In this document: piece after piece, positions 32,311 through 43,319 of the stretch
Numbering within the stretch: the stretch's first letter is position 1
How the letters are laid out: each line of letters opens with the position of its first letter
Source: Vombatus ursinus
Taxonomy: Eukaryota > Chordata > Mammalia > Diprotodontia > Vombatidae
Length of the DNA: 64,000 bases
Direction: 5' to 3'
Assembly (NCBI RefSeq): GCF_900497805.2
Contig: NW_020949602.1
Span: 8,986,298 to 9,050,297 of the forward strand
Program-made: the position numbers and the translations under genes
The notes under the pieces: model-generated
What the model was told of the DNA's origin: nothing
The model's input: the letters and a program-made list of their open reading frames with translations, nothing else
Databases searched by the model: none

Positions 32311-32499
32311 CACTATGGTAGTTTTTCCTCGTCTTCTACCTCAGTTTGCCCTTTTGTTGCTTTTTCTTCCATATTTTCTCTCCATACTCATTCTTGAATC
32401 TCCTAACCACTAATCCATCTCCAGAGAACCACCAATGGGACCGTTCGGAAACCTCCCACTTTGGTAGCCTTTTTGTTAAGGAGCTGGTAGGATCACAGG

Positions 32500-32670
32500 C
32501 TCCCTGATGTAGAGCTGGAAGAACCTCAGTGAATATCTGGTCCAATCCCTCTTATTTTACAGATGGGGAAACTGAGGTGCAGGGAGGTTCATTGGCTTGC
32601 CCCTGGTCATCAGAGGGAGGATTTGAAGCCAGGGCCTCTGTCTCTAGTATTCTTTCTACTATAGCCCATT
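32500..32670 (-). repeat. MIR-type SINE
   Basis: TTATTTTACAGATGGGGAAA, CTGAGGTGCAGGGAGGTTCA and GAGGATTTGAAGCCAGGGCC. Confidence 0.78.
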
Positions 32671-33654
32671 GATTTTTCTTTGCCCATGGGAGACCAGCTT
32701 GAGTGGTAGCCTCCCTTCCTTCCTCCCACTTTTGATTGTTCATATGCTTGGGGAACAAGACCAGCGATGACGATGGGAGCTCCAAGATGGTTTCTGGTTT
32801 CTAAGCGCTCCTCTTGCTTGATATTCTCCTGAAGATGTTAACAAGTAGAAAAGTGGGATTCTATGGTTCCCTCCTCGATGCTGCCTTCCAGAGGTGCCAA
32901 TGATCTCAGAGTGTGAGGCTTCAAAGGGGACGGCAAGCAGGGCTGGCCAATGCTCCACTTCCTTTGCTATTCCATCTCCAAAGCAGCTTATGAAGAGACC
33001 CAGTCTGGTAGCCCAGGGTTAGACGTTGTAAGCAGTGAGCTGCCCTGATGGTGGCCTCAGCCCTGGAGGGGCTCATAAGCCCAGACCTCCTGGCTAATCA
33101 GTCCCTGAATAACTGAGATTTGACGGGGCTTGGGACAACATTATAATCTCAAAGGGAAGCCTTTGTGGAATATTAAACATTTTACAATAAAAACTGGCCG
33201 CTTGAGAACAACTTAATAGGCAGCTCGTGTTAGGCAAATGGAATTATATGTATTGTAAGTCTTTTAACCCTCTTATTTAAGACCAAAAGTGTATCTAAAA
33301 GTTGTTGAACTGAAAAAAATTTTTTTATTTGCTCCATAGAGCCCAGAATCTGAAGCAGGCATATGCTTTGAGTTTCAAACACTGGGCCAAGCTGCAGACC
33401 CAGGAAGCTATTTACAGCAGTTATATAAATCCCCCAGGAAGGAAATTTATGGTGAGGATTGTGCCCCCTTAACTCAGGCAAGTAAGGAAGACTCCCAGGC
33501 AGTGCTGTAATAATTGGAGACAAGTTAAATGAATAAGTAATGAGATAAATAAATATTTAAATGTACACTAAGATAAAAACCTAAAATGTGATGTTATAAT
33601 TTGTTACAGCAAAATGCTGCACATGAAATACTGCAGCTCAGCAAATAATTACTC

Positions 33655-33760
33655 CTGGGTGCTCAGCATGGGGATGTACGTTGATGAACAGTGACCCAGA
33701 ACCTGACCTCAAGGGGCTTATGATCGAATTCAAGGAGAAACAGCAGGCATAATACTCTGC
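33655..33760 (+). repeat. L3-type LINE 3'-end fragment
   Basis: GTGCTCAGCATGGGGATGTA, CGTTGATGAACAGTGACCCA and CCTGACCTCAAGGGGCTTAT. Confidence 0.5.
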
Positions 33761-33769
33761 CCTTGTAAG

Positions 33770-34095
33770 ACCATTTCTCAGGGATTGTATTCTTTAGGAA
33801 GGATGATAATTAGCTGGAGAGCATGCAGAGGAGGGCCACCATGATGTTTGTCTTGGGGATGGTAGGGCCTTGAGTCTGTGTCCTCTGAGGATTATCTGGG
33901 GATTTTGAGACTAGGGAAGGGAAGGCTCTGTGTGGGAACAAGATAGCTGTGTGCTGCACCTTTGATGGACAGTCATGAGGAAGAGGTGTAAGCTTGGTTT
34001 TCTTTGGCCCCAGAGAATGGGGAGTTGCAGAGGTGTGGAGAAGCAAAGAGGCTTGATGTCAGGAAAACCTTCCTGAACAGGAGCTAGAGAGGAAG
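33770..34095 (+). repeat. CR1-type LINE, sense copy
   Basis: CTGGAGAGCATGCAGAGGAG, GGCCACCATGATGTTTGTCT, CTTTGGCCCCAGAGAATGGG and AGGCTTGATGTCAGGAAAAC then CTTCCTGAACAGGAGCTAGA. Its reverse complement parallels 25170-26215 and 47960-48300. Confidence 0.78.
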
Positions 34096-34097
34096 AG

Positions 34098-34270
34098 TGG
34101 CAGAGTGGGCTCAAGACCTGGGTTCCAGTCTGCCTCTGGCACATCCTGGCTGTGTGACCTTGGGCAAGTCACTTAAATCCTCAGTGCTCCCAGACCAGTC
34201 TCTTGGACTGTAAATTGCTGAGCACGTGCTGACCAGCACTGGGAGAGTGAGTTTCTTTATCCAGGAATTA
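34098..34270 (+). repeat. Marsupial tRNA-SINE, long-tail subtype
   Basis: ACCTGGGTTCCAGTCTGCCT, GGCTGTGTGACCTTGGGCAA and the tail CAGTCTCTTGGACTGTAAAT. Confidence 0.72.
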
Positions 34271-34850
34271 ACCAGTTAGCATTTCAGTGCCAGGCTCTGA
34301 GCTAAATACTGGGGATACAAAGAAAGGCAAAAAGCAGTCCATGCTCTTGAAAAGCTCCCAGTCTAATGGGGGAGACGATAAGCACACAATAAGTACAGTT
34401 GAGATATATCCAGGATAAATAAGCAATAATTAACAGAAGGAAAGCCCTGGCATTAAGGAAAAGGCCTTCTCTAGAAGGAGGAATTGCAGCTGGGAAGCCA
34501 GGAGGCTGAGATGAGGAGGGGGAGTGTTCCAGGCATGGAAGAGAGCAGAGAAAACGGGAGAGCCTCCTAGTCAGTGAATAAACGTGTGTCAGCTGCCTGC
34601 TCTGTGCCTGGCCCTTTGCTGAGCCCTACAGATACAAGGAAAGGTTTAAAAAAAAACCCACCTCCCCTGCCCCAAGGAATTCACCTTCTAACTGCAGAGA
34701 AAACATGCAAATATGTACAAACAAGATCAATATAGGAAAAAGTGAAGAAAATCCACAGAGGGAAGGGGCTAACATTCAGGGGAGATCCTCTGTCTCTGAA
34801 ATCCTAGGTAAAGCCCCTCCCCTCATTCCTACCCGGAGCTTCTCTCAAGT
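34270..34850 (+). repeat. Two L3-type LINE 3' ends in tandem
   Basis: The first (34270-34565) shows ACTGGGGATACAAAGAAAGG, CATGCTCTTGAAAAGCTCCC and GGAGTGTTCCAGGCATGGAA. The second (34570-34850) restarts with GAATAAACGTGTGTCAGCTG and TGAGCCCTACAGATACAAGG. Confidence 0.85.
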
Positions 34851-34974
34851 GGACGGGGCTGCCCCTGGGGGTGGCAGCTCTCTCCCTGGGTAGGTTTGCA
34901 GAAGAATCTGGGTGTCCACTCGCCGGGGATCTTACATGGGGGATTTCTATTCAGGAAGCAGTTAGACTAATAGT

Positions 34975-35200
34975 AATCCAAGGTACCATTTATCTGGTGC
35001 TGTTGGGTTTGTAAAGTGCTTTCTATATGCTCTCTCACTTGGTCCTCACAACAACCCTGTGAGGTAGATGCTATGATGATCCTTGTTTTATTGATGAGGA
35101 GACTGAGTCTGGGAGAAGGGTCACACAGTGCCTGAGGAAAGACTTGAACTCGAGTCTTCCCTACTCCAGGTCCAGTGCACTGTCCTCTGGGTCAGATCCC
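34975..35200 (-). repeat. MIR/MAR1-type SINE
   Basis: TGGTCCTCACAACAACCCTG, GAGGTAGATGCTATGATGAT and AGACTTGAACTCGAGTCTTC. Confidence 0.85.
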
Positions 35201-35884
35201 AGCTTTTTAGGCATCGAAGGCTTCCCGTCGCCTCCCCAATCTGTACTTCGCCTCCTCCTTGCGTTTGTCAGGAGCCTCGGGACGTGGTCCAGTTCTCCTG
35301 CCACGGTTAGATTTCTCAAGTGTGCCAGTGAGTGTGTGAGTGTATAGCAGAAGCTGATAGCTTTGTAAATAATTAAGGGCTGGGGGAAGTGTGTCTGGCT
35401 CAGGGGCTAAGTTCCCGAGCAATGATAGGCCCTTGAGAGAGCCTTCTAGAGACTATTGATCCATCCCTAGGCCTGCTGCAGGCATTAGAGCTGATCTCCC
35501 GTTTGCTACATAAATCCTTGGTCTCCTAGGAAAGGCACTTAACCATAAACACAGTCAGTTGTAGACATTAGCATGGCAATGAAATTATGCAACTCCTCAG
35601 AAGAAAACTTCCATGACCATCAGCAGGGACATTTGAATGGAGAGGAGGTGGAAAACAGCAAATATTCTCATTGTGAACTGGGGCTTATTTTGGCATTCAA
35701 GGCCCAATAACATTTTCCTTTGCCAAGGCTGTTTTCTGAACAGTCTGGGGTCACTGGAATGGCTGTGGGTTCCAAGCCTGACTTGGACGTTCTTTATTGG
35801 GGTCATCCCCAGCAGACCTGTTCCCTTCTGTGGGCTCCTGCAACACCCCCACCTGTAATCCTAGATCAGGGGTTTTTGGGAACA

Positions 35885-36146
35885 GTATAAGCATTTATGT
35901 AGTGCCTACTACGTGCCAGGCACTGAATGAAGAGATTATTTTTATTTTACAAATGTTATCTTATCTGATTTCCACAAAAACCGGGAAGGGAGGTGCTATT
36001 GTTAACCCCCATTTTACAGCTGAGAAAACATAGGCAAGAAGTGAAGTGAATCACCCTGGGGTTACAAAGCTAATAAGTATCTGAGGTGAGATTTGAACTC
36101 AGGACTTCCTGACTCCAGGCCAAGTGCTCTTTGCCTGCCTCAGGTT
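35885..36146 (-). repeat. MIR/MAR1-type SINE
   Basis: TATGTAGTGCCTACTACGTG, CCAGGCACTGAATGAAGAGA, GGAGGTGCTATTGTTAACCC and GAGATTTGAACTCAGGACTT. Confidence 0.87.
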
Positions 36147-36230
36147 TTTGTTTTTGTTTTTTTGGCTAGACAATGGGGTTAAGTGACTTGGCCAGGGTCA
36201 CACAGCTAGTAAGTGTTATGTGTCTGATTG
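36147..36230 (-). repeat. WSINE-type tRNA-SINE, truncated
   Basis: It keeps the T-rich end, GGCTAGACAATGGGGTTAAG and GGTCACACAGCTAGTAAGTG but stops after TGTGTCTGATTG, so the tRNA-like head is missing. Confidence 0.88.
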
Positions 36231-36644
36231 CCTCAGGTCCTTGACCTGGGATCTGTGACCTTAAAAAACAGACATTTTAATAACTCTATTTTGATAGAAT
36301 TTATATCTTTGCAATCCTGTGTACTTATTTGGTGGAATTAAACATGTGATTCTAAGAAGGGACCCACAGGTTTCAACCTGCTCAGGGGATACATAATGCA
36401 GAGAAGCTTGAGATCCCAGGTTCTAGAGGTTCCTGTGGCCTCTTGCAGCGCTAAGATTTGGGGCTTCTACTCTTGTTTCAGAAACTTTGTTTAACAGGGT
36501 ATGTGACACTTGGTCCTTGCTGTCCCTTCCCCCTCTTGTTTTCTAACACCTTCTTCATTCCGTGATGTCCTGCCTCTCGATTCTCTTGGACCTCCACTGA
36601 TTTTTCTTCTATTTAACTTTTAACTTGCTTTTCAATGAATTGGA

Positions 36645-36895
36645 ATACTGACAGCCTTCTTGGTGTGGTGAATAGATTCCTGGCCTTCAAATCAGGAAGA
36701 CCCGAGTTCAAATCCTCACTCAGATACTAGTATGTGTTCCTGGACAAGTCACTTAACCTTCTTTTACTCAGTTTCCTCATCTGTAAAATGAAGATAATGA
36801 TAGCACCTACGTCCTAGGAGAGTCATGAGTATAAAGTGCTTTGTACATCTTAGAGCTCTATTTAAATATTAGCCATTATTATCTAATAATATTGC
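36645..36895 (+). repeat. MIR/MAR1-type SINE, near full length
   Basis: CAGCCTTCTTGGTGTGGTGA, GACCCGAGTTCAAATCCTCA, CTCAGTTTCCTCATCTGTAA and TACATCTTAGAGCTCTATTT. Confidence 0.9.
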
Positions 36896-37279
36896 TGATA
36901 AAATTCGCAGATGAGCTAAACCAGGTTGCGAGTAACTGATGGGCTGCAAACCTGGCAGTGAATGAGGGCTATCTACCCTAAGCATGTGAAGACTTCCTCT
37001 GGCAGAATGGGAGGATGAGAACAATTTGTTCCCAGGGCCATGAAGGCGACTGAAGCAGGCGCTGTGGAGGGCTTAGAGCTTGGTCAGCCGTTGGGGATGC
37101 CGTGGTCATCGCTGCATCCCAGCCCATCGCCTGTCATCTTGACTTTTGTCCTGCCACTGGACTTGGATGACTCAGGAAGAGAGATTGAGGCTGATGACTT
37201 TGTGCAGCTCTGCCTCACCTAAATCTGGTTGATGCAGGAGGCAAGACGTCTCCCTGTCATGCCAGTGATACTCTTTGAT

Positions 37280-37512
37280 GACAAAGGACAAAATAACAAA
37301 AAAACCAACAATAGCTATTACTACTTTGTTGTAGTTATTGCCTACAATTTGCTTTTTTTCACTCTTCATCAGTTGATACAAATCTTCCCATATTTTCTCT
37401 GAACCTATCATACACGTCGTATCCTACTGTATGATAATATTCCGTTGCATTCATGCCCCATAGATTTTTCAGGCATGCATTCCCCAATTGATGGGTATCC
37501 ATTTGTTTTGTT
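37280..37512 (-). repeat. L1 LINE 3' fragment, antisense
   Basis: CTCTTCATCAGTTGATACAA, ATCTTCCCATATTTTCTCTG, GATAATATTCCGTTGCATTC and GCATTCCCCAATTGATGGGT. Confidence 0.82.
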
Positions 37513-37513
37513 A

Positions 37514-37600
37514 TGAGGTGTCCTGAAAGCTATAGGGCAGTTTAAATGTACAAAAACTTTTGTAGCTTTAAACCACTTTAAGTGTTTTGCGATACCCTAT
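37514..37600. mobile_element. Mariner-like MITE, second copy
   Basis: GAGGTGTCCTGAAAGCTATA at one end and AAGTGTTTTGCGATACCCTA at the other pair as imperfect inverted repeats, with GCAGTTTAA and TTTAAACCAC further in. The layout matches the cleaner copy at 6968. TA lies at both borders. It sits against the end of an L1 fragment. Confidence 0.65.
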
Positions 37601-38664
37601 ATACATGTGGAGCATTATTCCAGAATGGTACAAATAAAATCTTTGCCCACAGATCTAAAGATAAATTAGAAGCTATATCAGTAGGACCTTGTTTTCTTCC
37701 TAAAATCTCAATATTCTCAGAAACCATTCCTTTGTAAAGCAGCCTCTTATAAACTTCCATAAACCTTATGTCTTTCTCCTGTGATCAAATTACAGACTAA
37801 AAAATTAAGAAAAGATGGCCTTTTTTGTTTTTTTAAGGAATAAGTTAAAGTTGCTATAAATCCATTTGAAGAGGCTGCTAGAACAGGAAGACCATCTGGG
37901 GCTGTTGAATGCATTAGTGGATGTCTTGGGGTCTTGCCTTATCATTCAATAACTAAAACTTAATGGATAAAAAGATTTTGCTTAGCAGGACTTTTTCCCT
38001 CTGAACTGCTAATTGTACTCTTGTATGTCTCTCTTATATAAATGAATTTTAGAATCCTTCCCAATGCACATTTCCCATGTCTCTTAAACTTTCAATACAA
38101 TGTATTCCAAACTCTTTAATGGACTGAAATGCTTATTTCCAGCTTCTTTCTGTTATGACAAGTCCAAAAGTGTTTTTTTTTAACCTTGGTCCATTCTATT
38201 TTGACTTAGATTTTAAAAATAAGCCTTTTGGTTTGTATGACAATCATCCCCATTTCTAGTTAGAGCCCTCCTTTTGACATAGAAAAACAATTAAACAAAA
38301 GCATCTGCATCTGACAATGTATGCAACATTTTGCCCTGGTATACCTCCACCTCTCTGCTCTTGATAAACTTTGAACTTCACTCCCAATGGATCTGAGTGC
38401 CAGCTTTTGAAAGCTGTTGAAGCAGAAAAGACAGAAACAGAAAGGAATTGAAGACTACATGTTATATTCCCCACTTCTGCCAACCCCAAAGCACTTGTCC
38501 AGAAAACAATCCTCCTGGGTATTTTAAAGGCATGGCAGACTTGGAAATAAGATGTTACCTGTATTCTTTATTAATTTCTGAAAGCCTTCCTTGGGTGTCC
38601 TTCTTTGGAAGTGTGTGCACTTCTAAAAAACTAGCATTTTAATGACTACCATATGTCTGTCTAT

Positions 38665-38870
38665 TTATGTATCTATCTGTATCTTTAAGGTTTGCAAAGC
38701 ACTTTAGACACATTGTCTCATTTTATCTTTGCAACAAGCCTGGAAAGTTGGCACTCTTATTGTCCTCATTTTAGAAGTGAGGAAATTGAGGCAGACAGAG
38801 GTTAAGTGACTTGCCCAGGGTCATACAGCTAGTAGTGCTCAGGTCTTTGGCTTCAGATCCAATGCATTTG
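38665..38870 (-). repeat. MIR-type SINE
   Basis: TTAAGGTTTGCAAAGCACTT, GAGGTTAAGTGACTTGCCCA and GGGTCATACAGCTAGTAGTG. Confidence 0.87.
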
Positions 38871-38894
38871 CTCTCTCTTTTTCTCTTCATGTAT

Positions 38895-38900
38895 TTGTGT

Positions 38901-38958
<58 letters not shown>

Positions 38959-38968
38959 GTCTCTCTCT
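38895..38968. repeat. (TC)n microsatellite
   Basis: Interrupted TC units over about 70 bases. Confidence 0.96.
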
Positions 38969-40019
38969 CCCACCTAGTTATAAACATCTCCTAGTGTTAG
39001 TCCCTCAAGTCCTTATGAAATAAAAACATGGAGGGGAAGATTCAGTGGTGCCTATGTTTAGCGATGTTTCTTCTATGTGATGAGCAAAGAAACATGTGCC
39101 AAACTTGGCATCACTGGACGTGGAATCAAGTCGTGTTTCCAGCACTTGGTACTTTTATGACTGGGCTCATGACTTCTCCTTCAGTGGCTTCACCTGTGAG
39201 ATTCCTTCAAGGTTTTGATCTCCCCTCCGTATCAGGATCCTCATTGTTTGCCCCTGTGAGTTCCTATGGTGATAGGCCATCATCGATGCAATAGAGATGA
39301 CACCTATTATACGTTCTGGGCCTATGAACAAAGAAATTGTGGGAAGAGTCACTGTCATAATGTTAGAGTCATCTTGGGGGTTATCTGTTCTGATCTGTTA
39401 TATGGTTTGTGGCTCCAGGTATCTAACCTCCCAAGCTTAGAAATCATCTGTATTTTTTGTGTCCTATTTATAATTGTAAAATGAATCAAAGATACAAGGA
39501 TAATGTGGCAGAATTTCATCAATATTATAAGATCTCAGATTTGGAAGGGACTTTAGAGCCCTGCTGGCCCCACCCTGACCTGAATAAAGATTCCCCCTTA
39601 CAAATACAAATACAAATTCAGTTTACTCTTACTAGATCTGCCCTTGGGTTCTAGACTTTAGAGATCTCTTTTGATTTCTGACCATGAGATTGTCAACAGG
39701 CATGTAGACTTGTGAACAGCAGTGGAGTTGAGGAGCCTGCCATCAATTGTCTAATGATAATTGCACCATTCACACATTCTGGGCAGTTAGTGCATAGCTT
39801 TCAATGAGGGGATTAACCTTGATTTATGTTAACTTTAGGGGCTTGTTAACAGAAGCACTCAAGCTTTAGGAAAAATCATTTGATTAAATTAGAGCTTTTG
39901 CTATTGGGGGAAGAAAATGATTTTCTGTTTTATTTGTGTATTTTTGTGTAAATGAGGAATTTTTTTTTAATGGCAGCATCTGCCCTTTTTAGTGTCTGAC
40001 TTATGTGTCTTCTCCATAG

Positions 40020-40181
40020 GTCAATGGTGTTCAGCTCTCCGGAAAATCCCGCAGAGAGGCAGTGTCTTTTCTCAAAGAAGTGCCACCCCCCTTCACTCTG
40101 GTCTGCTGCCGGCGTCTCTTTGATGATGACGCCTTTGGGGATGAGGCGAGTGTCACCGATATCGTCATCGATGAACCAAAG
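40020..40181 (+). CDS. PATJ: PATJ exon F: second half of PDZ4 and acidic tail
   Basis: Fifty-four codons: [20 protein letters not shown] then [20 protein letters not shown] and [14 protein letters not shown]. It completes PDZ4: helix alpha-B ([12 protein letters not shown]) and last strand (PFTLVCCRR). The first alpha-B residue is Arg (40050-40052) rather than His, as in human, so PDZ4 is not a class I domain. After LFDD the human protein as I remember it goes straight to EASVDEP; here extra residues (DAFG and TDIVI) appear. The acceptor TCTCCATAG is good; the donor AAG|GTATTC is weak. Both ends are phase 0. Confidence 0.96.
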
Positions 40182-40349
40182 GTATTCATGAAATAGACCC
40201 TAGCTAAGCTAGCCAAGCCCATGGTATCACTGAAACACCTTGTTCATAAAATTACTACTTCTTATCTTGGTCCAGTCCACTCTTTGTCCTGTAACTCCAA
40301 ATTGACATCAAAGTAATAACTATGCACTTTTATCTCCGGAACAAATCAA

Positions 40350-40810
40350 ATGAACAGGCCTTTGTAAAATGTTTATTATGTGCCGGGCATTGTGCTAAGT
40401 GCTAGAGATATAAAGAAATCAGCAAACATTTATTAAGCACTTACTATGTGCCAAGCATGGCGCTAAACACTGGAGATACAAAGAAGTCAACAAAAAACTA
40501 GGATACAAAGAAAGGCAAAACCTTTTTTCCTGCTCTCAAGGAACTCACATTCTAGTAGTGCTGTATAGAGGATAAATTGGAGATTCTTGCAAAGGGAAGG
40601 CATTCACATTAGTGGAGATAAGGAGACACTTCCTGCAGAAAGTTGGCTTTTAGCATATACTGGAAGGAAGTCAGAGAAGCCAGGAGGTGTAGACAAGGAA
40701 GGAGAATTCTGGCATGAGCCAGCTAGTGAAAATGCCCAGAGATGGAGGGTCTTAAGCCAGGATCAGCATAGAGGTGAGGATCACTGCATTGTGAAATACC
40801 TGGAGGTGAG
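40350..40810 (+). repeat. L3-type LINE 3' end with duplicated start
   Basis: The opening block occurs twice in a row (about 40366-40420 and 40425-40489): AAATGTTTATTATGTGCCGG then ACATTTATTAAGCACTTACT, each ending in a GGAGATA-CAAAGAA-type stretch. The body follows with GGAACTCACATTCTAGTAGT, GATAAATTGGAGATTCTTGC and GTGAAAATGCCCAGAGATGG. Confidence 0.85.
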
Positions 40811-41021
40811 TTGAGTGTTAAAAGAACGGGAAGTTAGAAGAGGAGCCAGCACAAAAGACTTTCTGTTTGATCCCAGAGGCAACAGGCCCCTGCCCGAGTT
40901 GACTAAATGGGGTCTGGGGGACAGTACATTCTTCCATCATTACTTGGACTTCCAGTGACCTTCCATTACTTCCCACTGAATTCACTTTGACCCAGTTTAA
41001 GACGTTTGTCAAGAATTAGCA

Positions 41022-41170
41022 GGATATTATGGAAGGAGAGCCAGGCTCAGTCACAAAGACCTGGGTTCAACTCTCCTCTGGCACCAGTGGGTTGTGTGAC
41101 CCTGGACAAGTTGCTTAATCTTTTGTACCTCAGACAATTCTCTAAAACTCTGAGTTGGACATGAGTGCCC
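41022..41170 (+). repeat. Marsupial tRNA-SINE, long-tail subtype
   Basis: AAAGACCTGGGTTCAACTCT, GGTTGTGTGACCCTGGACAA and the tail CAGACAATTCTCTAAAACTC. Confidence 0.78.
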
Positions 41171-41419
41171 TGTTTCCTTCTGGGGAAACAGTTTCAGCCC
41201 CCAAAGTGACAATATTGCTGGGTTTTAAACATGGAAAGGATATTTCTTTCCCAGAGCCTTTAAAGTATATCTGTTGCAGAACAACTTTGAGTTGAATCTG
41301 TAAAATCCTGTGCAGACCTCGGAGGTCAGAAGGAATAGTGGCTTCTCCAATCTCCCTCTTTCCCCATGACCTCTGACACCATCCCCAGTAGAGCCTGTAG
41401 TCAACTTGTTTATCCCTAG

Positions 41420-41550
41420 CTGTTGGCCTCAATTGGATTGTAAGATCCTCGAGAGTAGGGACCGATTTTGTGTTTTTTAGCATCCCCAATGTTTAGTACA
41501 ATGACCAGCACGTAGTTGGTGCTTAATAAATGTTTAGTGACTGACTGACT
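41420..41550 (+). repeat. L2 LINE 3' end
   Basis: TTGGATTGTAAGATCCTCGA, GAGTAGGGACCGATTTTGTG and GGTGCTTAATAAATGTTTAG with TGACTGACTGAC. Confidence 0.88.
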
Positions 41551-41560
41551 CAGACTATAT

Positions 41561-41735
41561 AAAGGGAGGCAGTGTGGTATAATGAGAAACCCAATAGCTA
41601 TGGACCCAGGTGGACCTAGGTTCAAATTCTGCCTCCAACACTCAGTTGTTACCTGATTTTCAGCAATGGGACTCAGTTCACCCATTTTGAAAATGAGGGG
41701 TTTGAGAGGTCTGCCATCTATGATCTCATATAATT
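41561..41735 (+). repeat. MIR-type SINE
   Basis: GGAGGCAGTGTGGTATAATG, GACCTAGGTTCAAATTCTGC and CACCCATTTTGAAAATGAGG. Confidence 0.8.
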
Positions 41736-41824
41736 TTAGCAGTTAAAATACTAAGTATTAATTAAGTATATAAACACAATTGTGATTTTTCTCCCTACTA
41801 GGAGTCATCAGATAATAGATTTAG

Positions 41825-41965
41825 AGCCCCACGGGACTTTTAAGTTACCTAGTCAATCACCATGTTTTTAAAAAGGAGAAAACTGAGTTCCATGGGGGTA
41901 GAGTGACTTCTCCAAGGTCACACAGATAGTGGCACAGCGAAGCCAACATCCCAAGATTCTAGATC
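41825..41965 (-). repeat. MIR-type SINE, degraded
   Basis: AGTTACCTAGTCAATCACCA, TAGAGTGACTTCTCCAAGGT and CACACAGATAGTGGCACAGC. Confidence 0.7.
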
Positions 41966-41974
41966 TTGTAAGTT

Positions 41975-42115
41975 ATTTTTTTTGTGAAGACAATGTTTTT
42001 TTAAAAAAAAAGAAAAGGTGTCATTTCCAGTGGTCCCCACCCCCTATCAAATCTAACCATCCTTCATAACAACAAAATGTATCAAAGCAAAACACATAGA
42101 GGTATTGGTATTGGC
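41975..42115 (-). repeat. L1 LINE 3' UTR fragment
   Basis: A T/A-rich start, CCAGTGGTCCCCACCCCCTA, CAACAAAATGTATCAAAGCA and AAACACATAGAGG. Confidence 0.55.
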
Positions 42116-42134
42116 CTTGTTTGAATGCCTCATT

Positions 42135-42485
42135 CTTCACCAATTGTCCACCATCTTTCTGCTCTAGATTCTTTGTAATGGTTTTTCCACTGCATCACAC
42201 TCCCCACTGTCACTTTTCCATCTTTCATTCCATATGTTCTATGCTCTGGCCAAAGTTCACCTCTCCGTGGTCTGGCCTTTTCCTCCTTCTTCCTCCTCCG
42301 TGTCTCTGTTTATACTCTTCCTTGTGCTTAGAGCATTCTCTTGCCCTTCTCTCTTCTGGTTCAGTTTTTCCCCATCTTTTACCCAGTTCAAATGCCACCT
42401 CTTCCAGGAAACTCTCTCTGATCCCTCCAGACAGCTTTTACTCCTAGACTTCATAGAGTACTTGGTTGTCTCTTTATTGTATTTA
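42135..42485 (+). repeat. L2/L3-clade LINE, 3' region
   Basis: CTCTGGCCAAAGTTCACCTC, CAGTTCAAATGCCACCTCTT, CCAGGAAACTCTCTCTGATC and CCTCCAGACAGCTTTTACTC match the non-coding 3' part of these LINEs, upstream of the terminal 'cttgagggcaggga' segment. Confidence 0.75.
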
Positions 42486-42624
42486 TCATGGATGGGATCC
42501 AATGTGCAGCAATTAGAGGAAGGAATCATAGGAGTAAGAACTGAGTGTACCTAGCAATTTAAGATTTGCCGAGCTACCATTTAGAGCACCTTAAATTTTG
42601 AGAAGCACAAAAACAATAGTAACA

Positions 42625-42850
42625 TAATGATAGCTAGCATTTGTAACTTTATAGTCTCATTTCTTCCTTACAACAACCCTGTGAGCTATCCAGGTGCTGT
42701 CCAGCTAGCTAGGTGCTGGCTATAGTCTGCCCTTTTTATTGTTGTGAGAAAACTGAGGCCAGAGAGATTTGGTCACTTGCCAAAGGATCACACAGCTGGT
42801 GAGCATCATGAGTGAGATTCTGTCTGACTCCCCAGTGCATTATCTATGAA
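42625..42850 (-). repeat. MIR-type SINE, degraded
   Basis: CAACAACCCTGTGAGCTATC, AAAACTGAGGCCAGAGAGAT and GATCACACAGCTGGTGAGCA. Confidence 0.78.
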
Positions 42851-42954
42851 ATCTCACTTTCTCTCTCAATGATATAATTACAGATCTGTAGAAATTGTAT
42901 TATAGTTACTATGCATGTTTCATGTACTGCTTTCCATATAGTAGGTGCTTAATC

Positions 42955-43085
42955 AGTCCATCAAAAAGCAGGCATTTATTAAGGACCCACTGTGTGCCCT
43001 TATTAAAGGTACTGAGGGTACAAAGACAGAAATGGAATAGCTGCTGTTCCCGAGGAACCTATGTCCTCTTGGGGGAGATGCCACA
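42955..43085 (+). repeat. L3-type LINE 3'-end fragment
   Basis: GGCATTTATTAAGGACCCAC, TGTGTGCCCTTATTAAAGGT, TGAGGGTACAAAGACAGAAA and TGTCCTCTTGGGGGAGATGC. Confidence 0.8.
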
Positions 43086-43087
43086 GA

Positions 43088-43222
43088 CATATATGTGTGT
43101 ATGTGTATGTATACATGTATGTACATGTATATGCATATGTGTATATATGGGTATACATATGTATGTGTATATGTGTATATGTATGTATGTATGTATGTGT
43201 ATGTGTGTACACACACACACAA
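43088..43222. repeat. (TG/TA)n tract ending in (AC)n
   Basis: Mixed TGTA/TGTG repeats from 43090 turn into GTGTACACACACACACAAAC at the end, so the two sides are self-complementary. It begins exactly where the LINE end stops. Confidence 0.92.
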
Positions 43223-43319
43223 ACAGAATCTATACAAGGCATTTTGGGGGAAGACAGCAGCAGTTTATTTAGTAATTATTGGGTTGCATTATCATTTTGC
43301 TAATAATAATTATTCTATT

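Larger units (their letters stand above)
30769..40019 (+). other. PATJ intron 5
   Basis: GT-AG intron of 9.3 kb. Stretches without a repeat I can name are 31440-31740, 32310-32500, 32670-33650, 35200-35880, 36230-36640, 36895-37280, 37600-38660 and 38970-40019. The 33120-33300 block is discussed as possibly regulatory. Confidence 0.85.
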
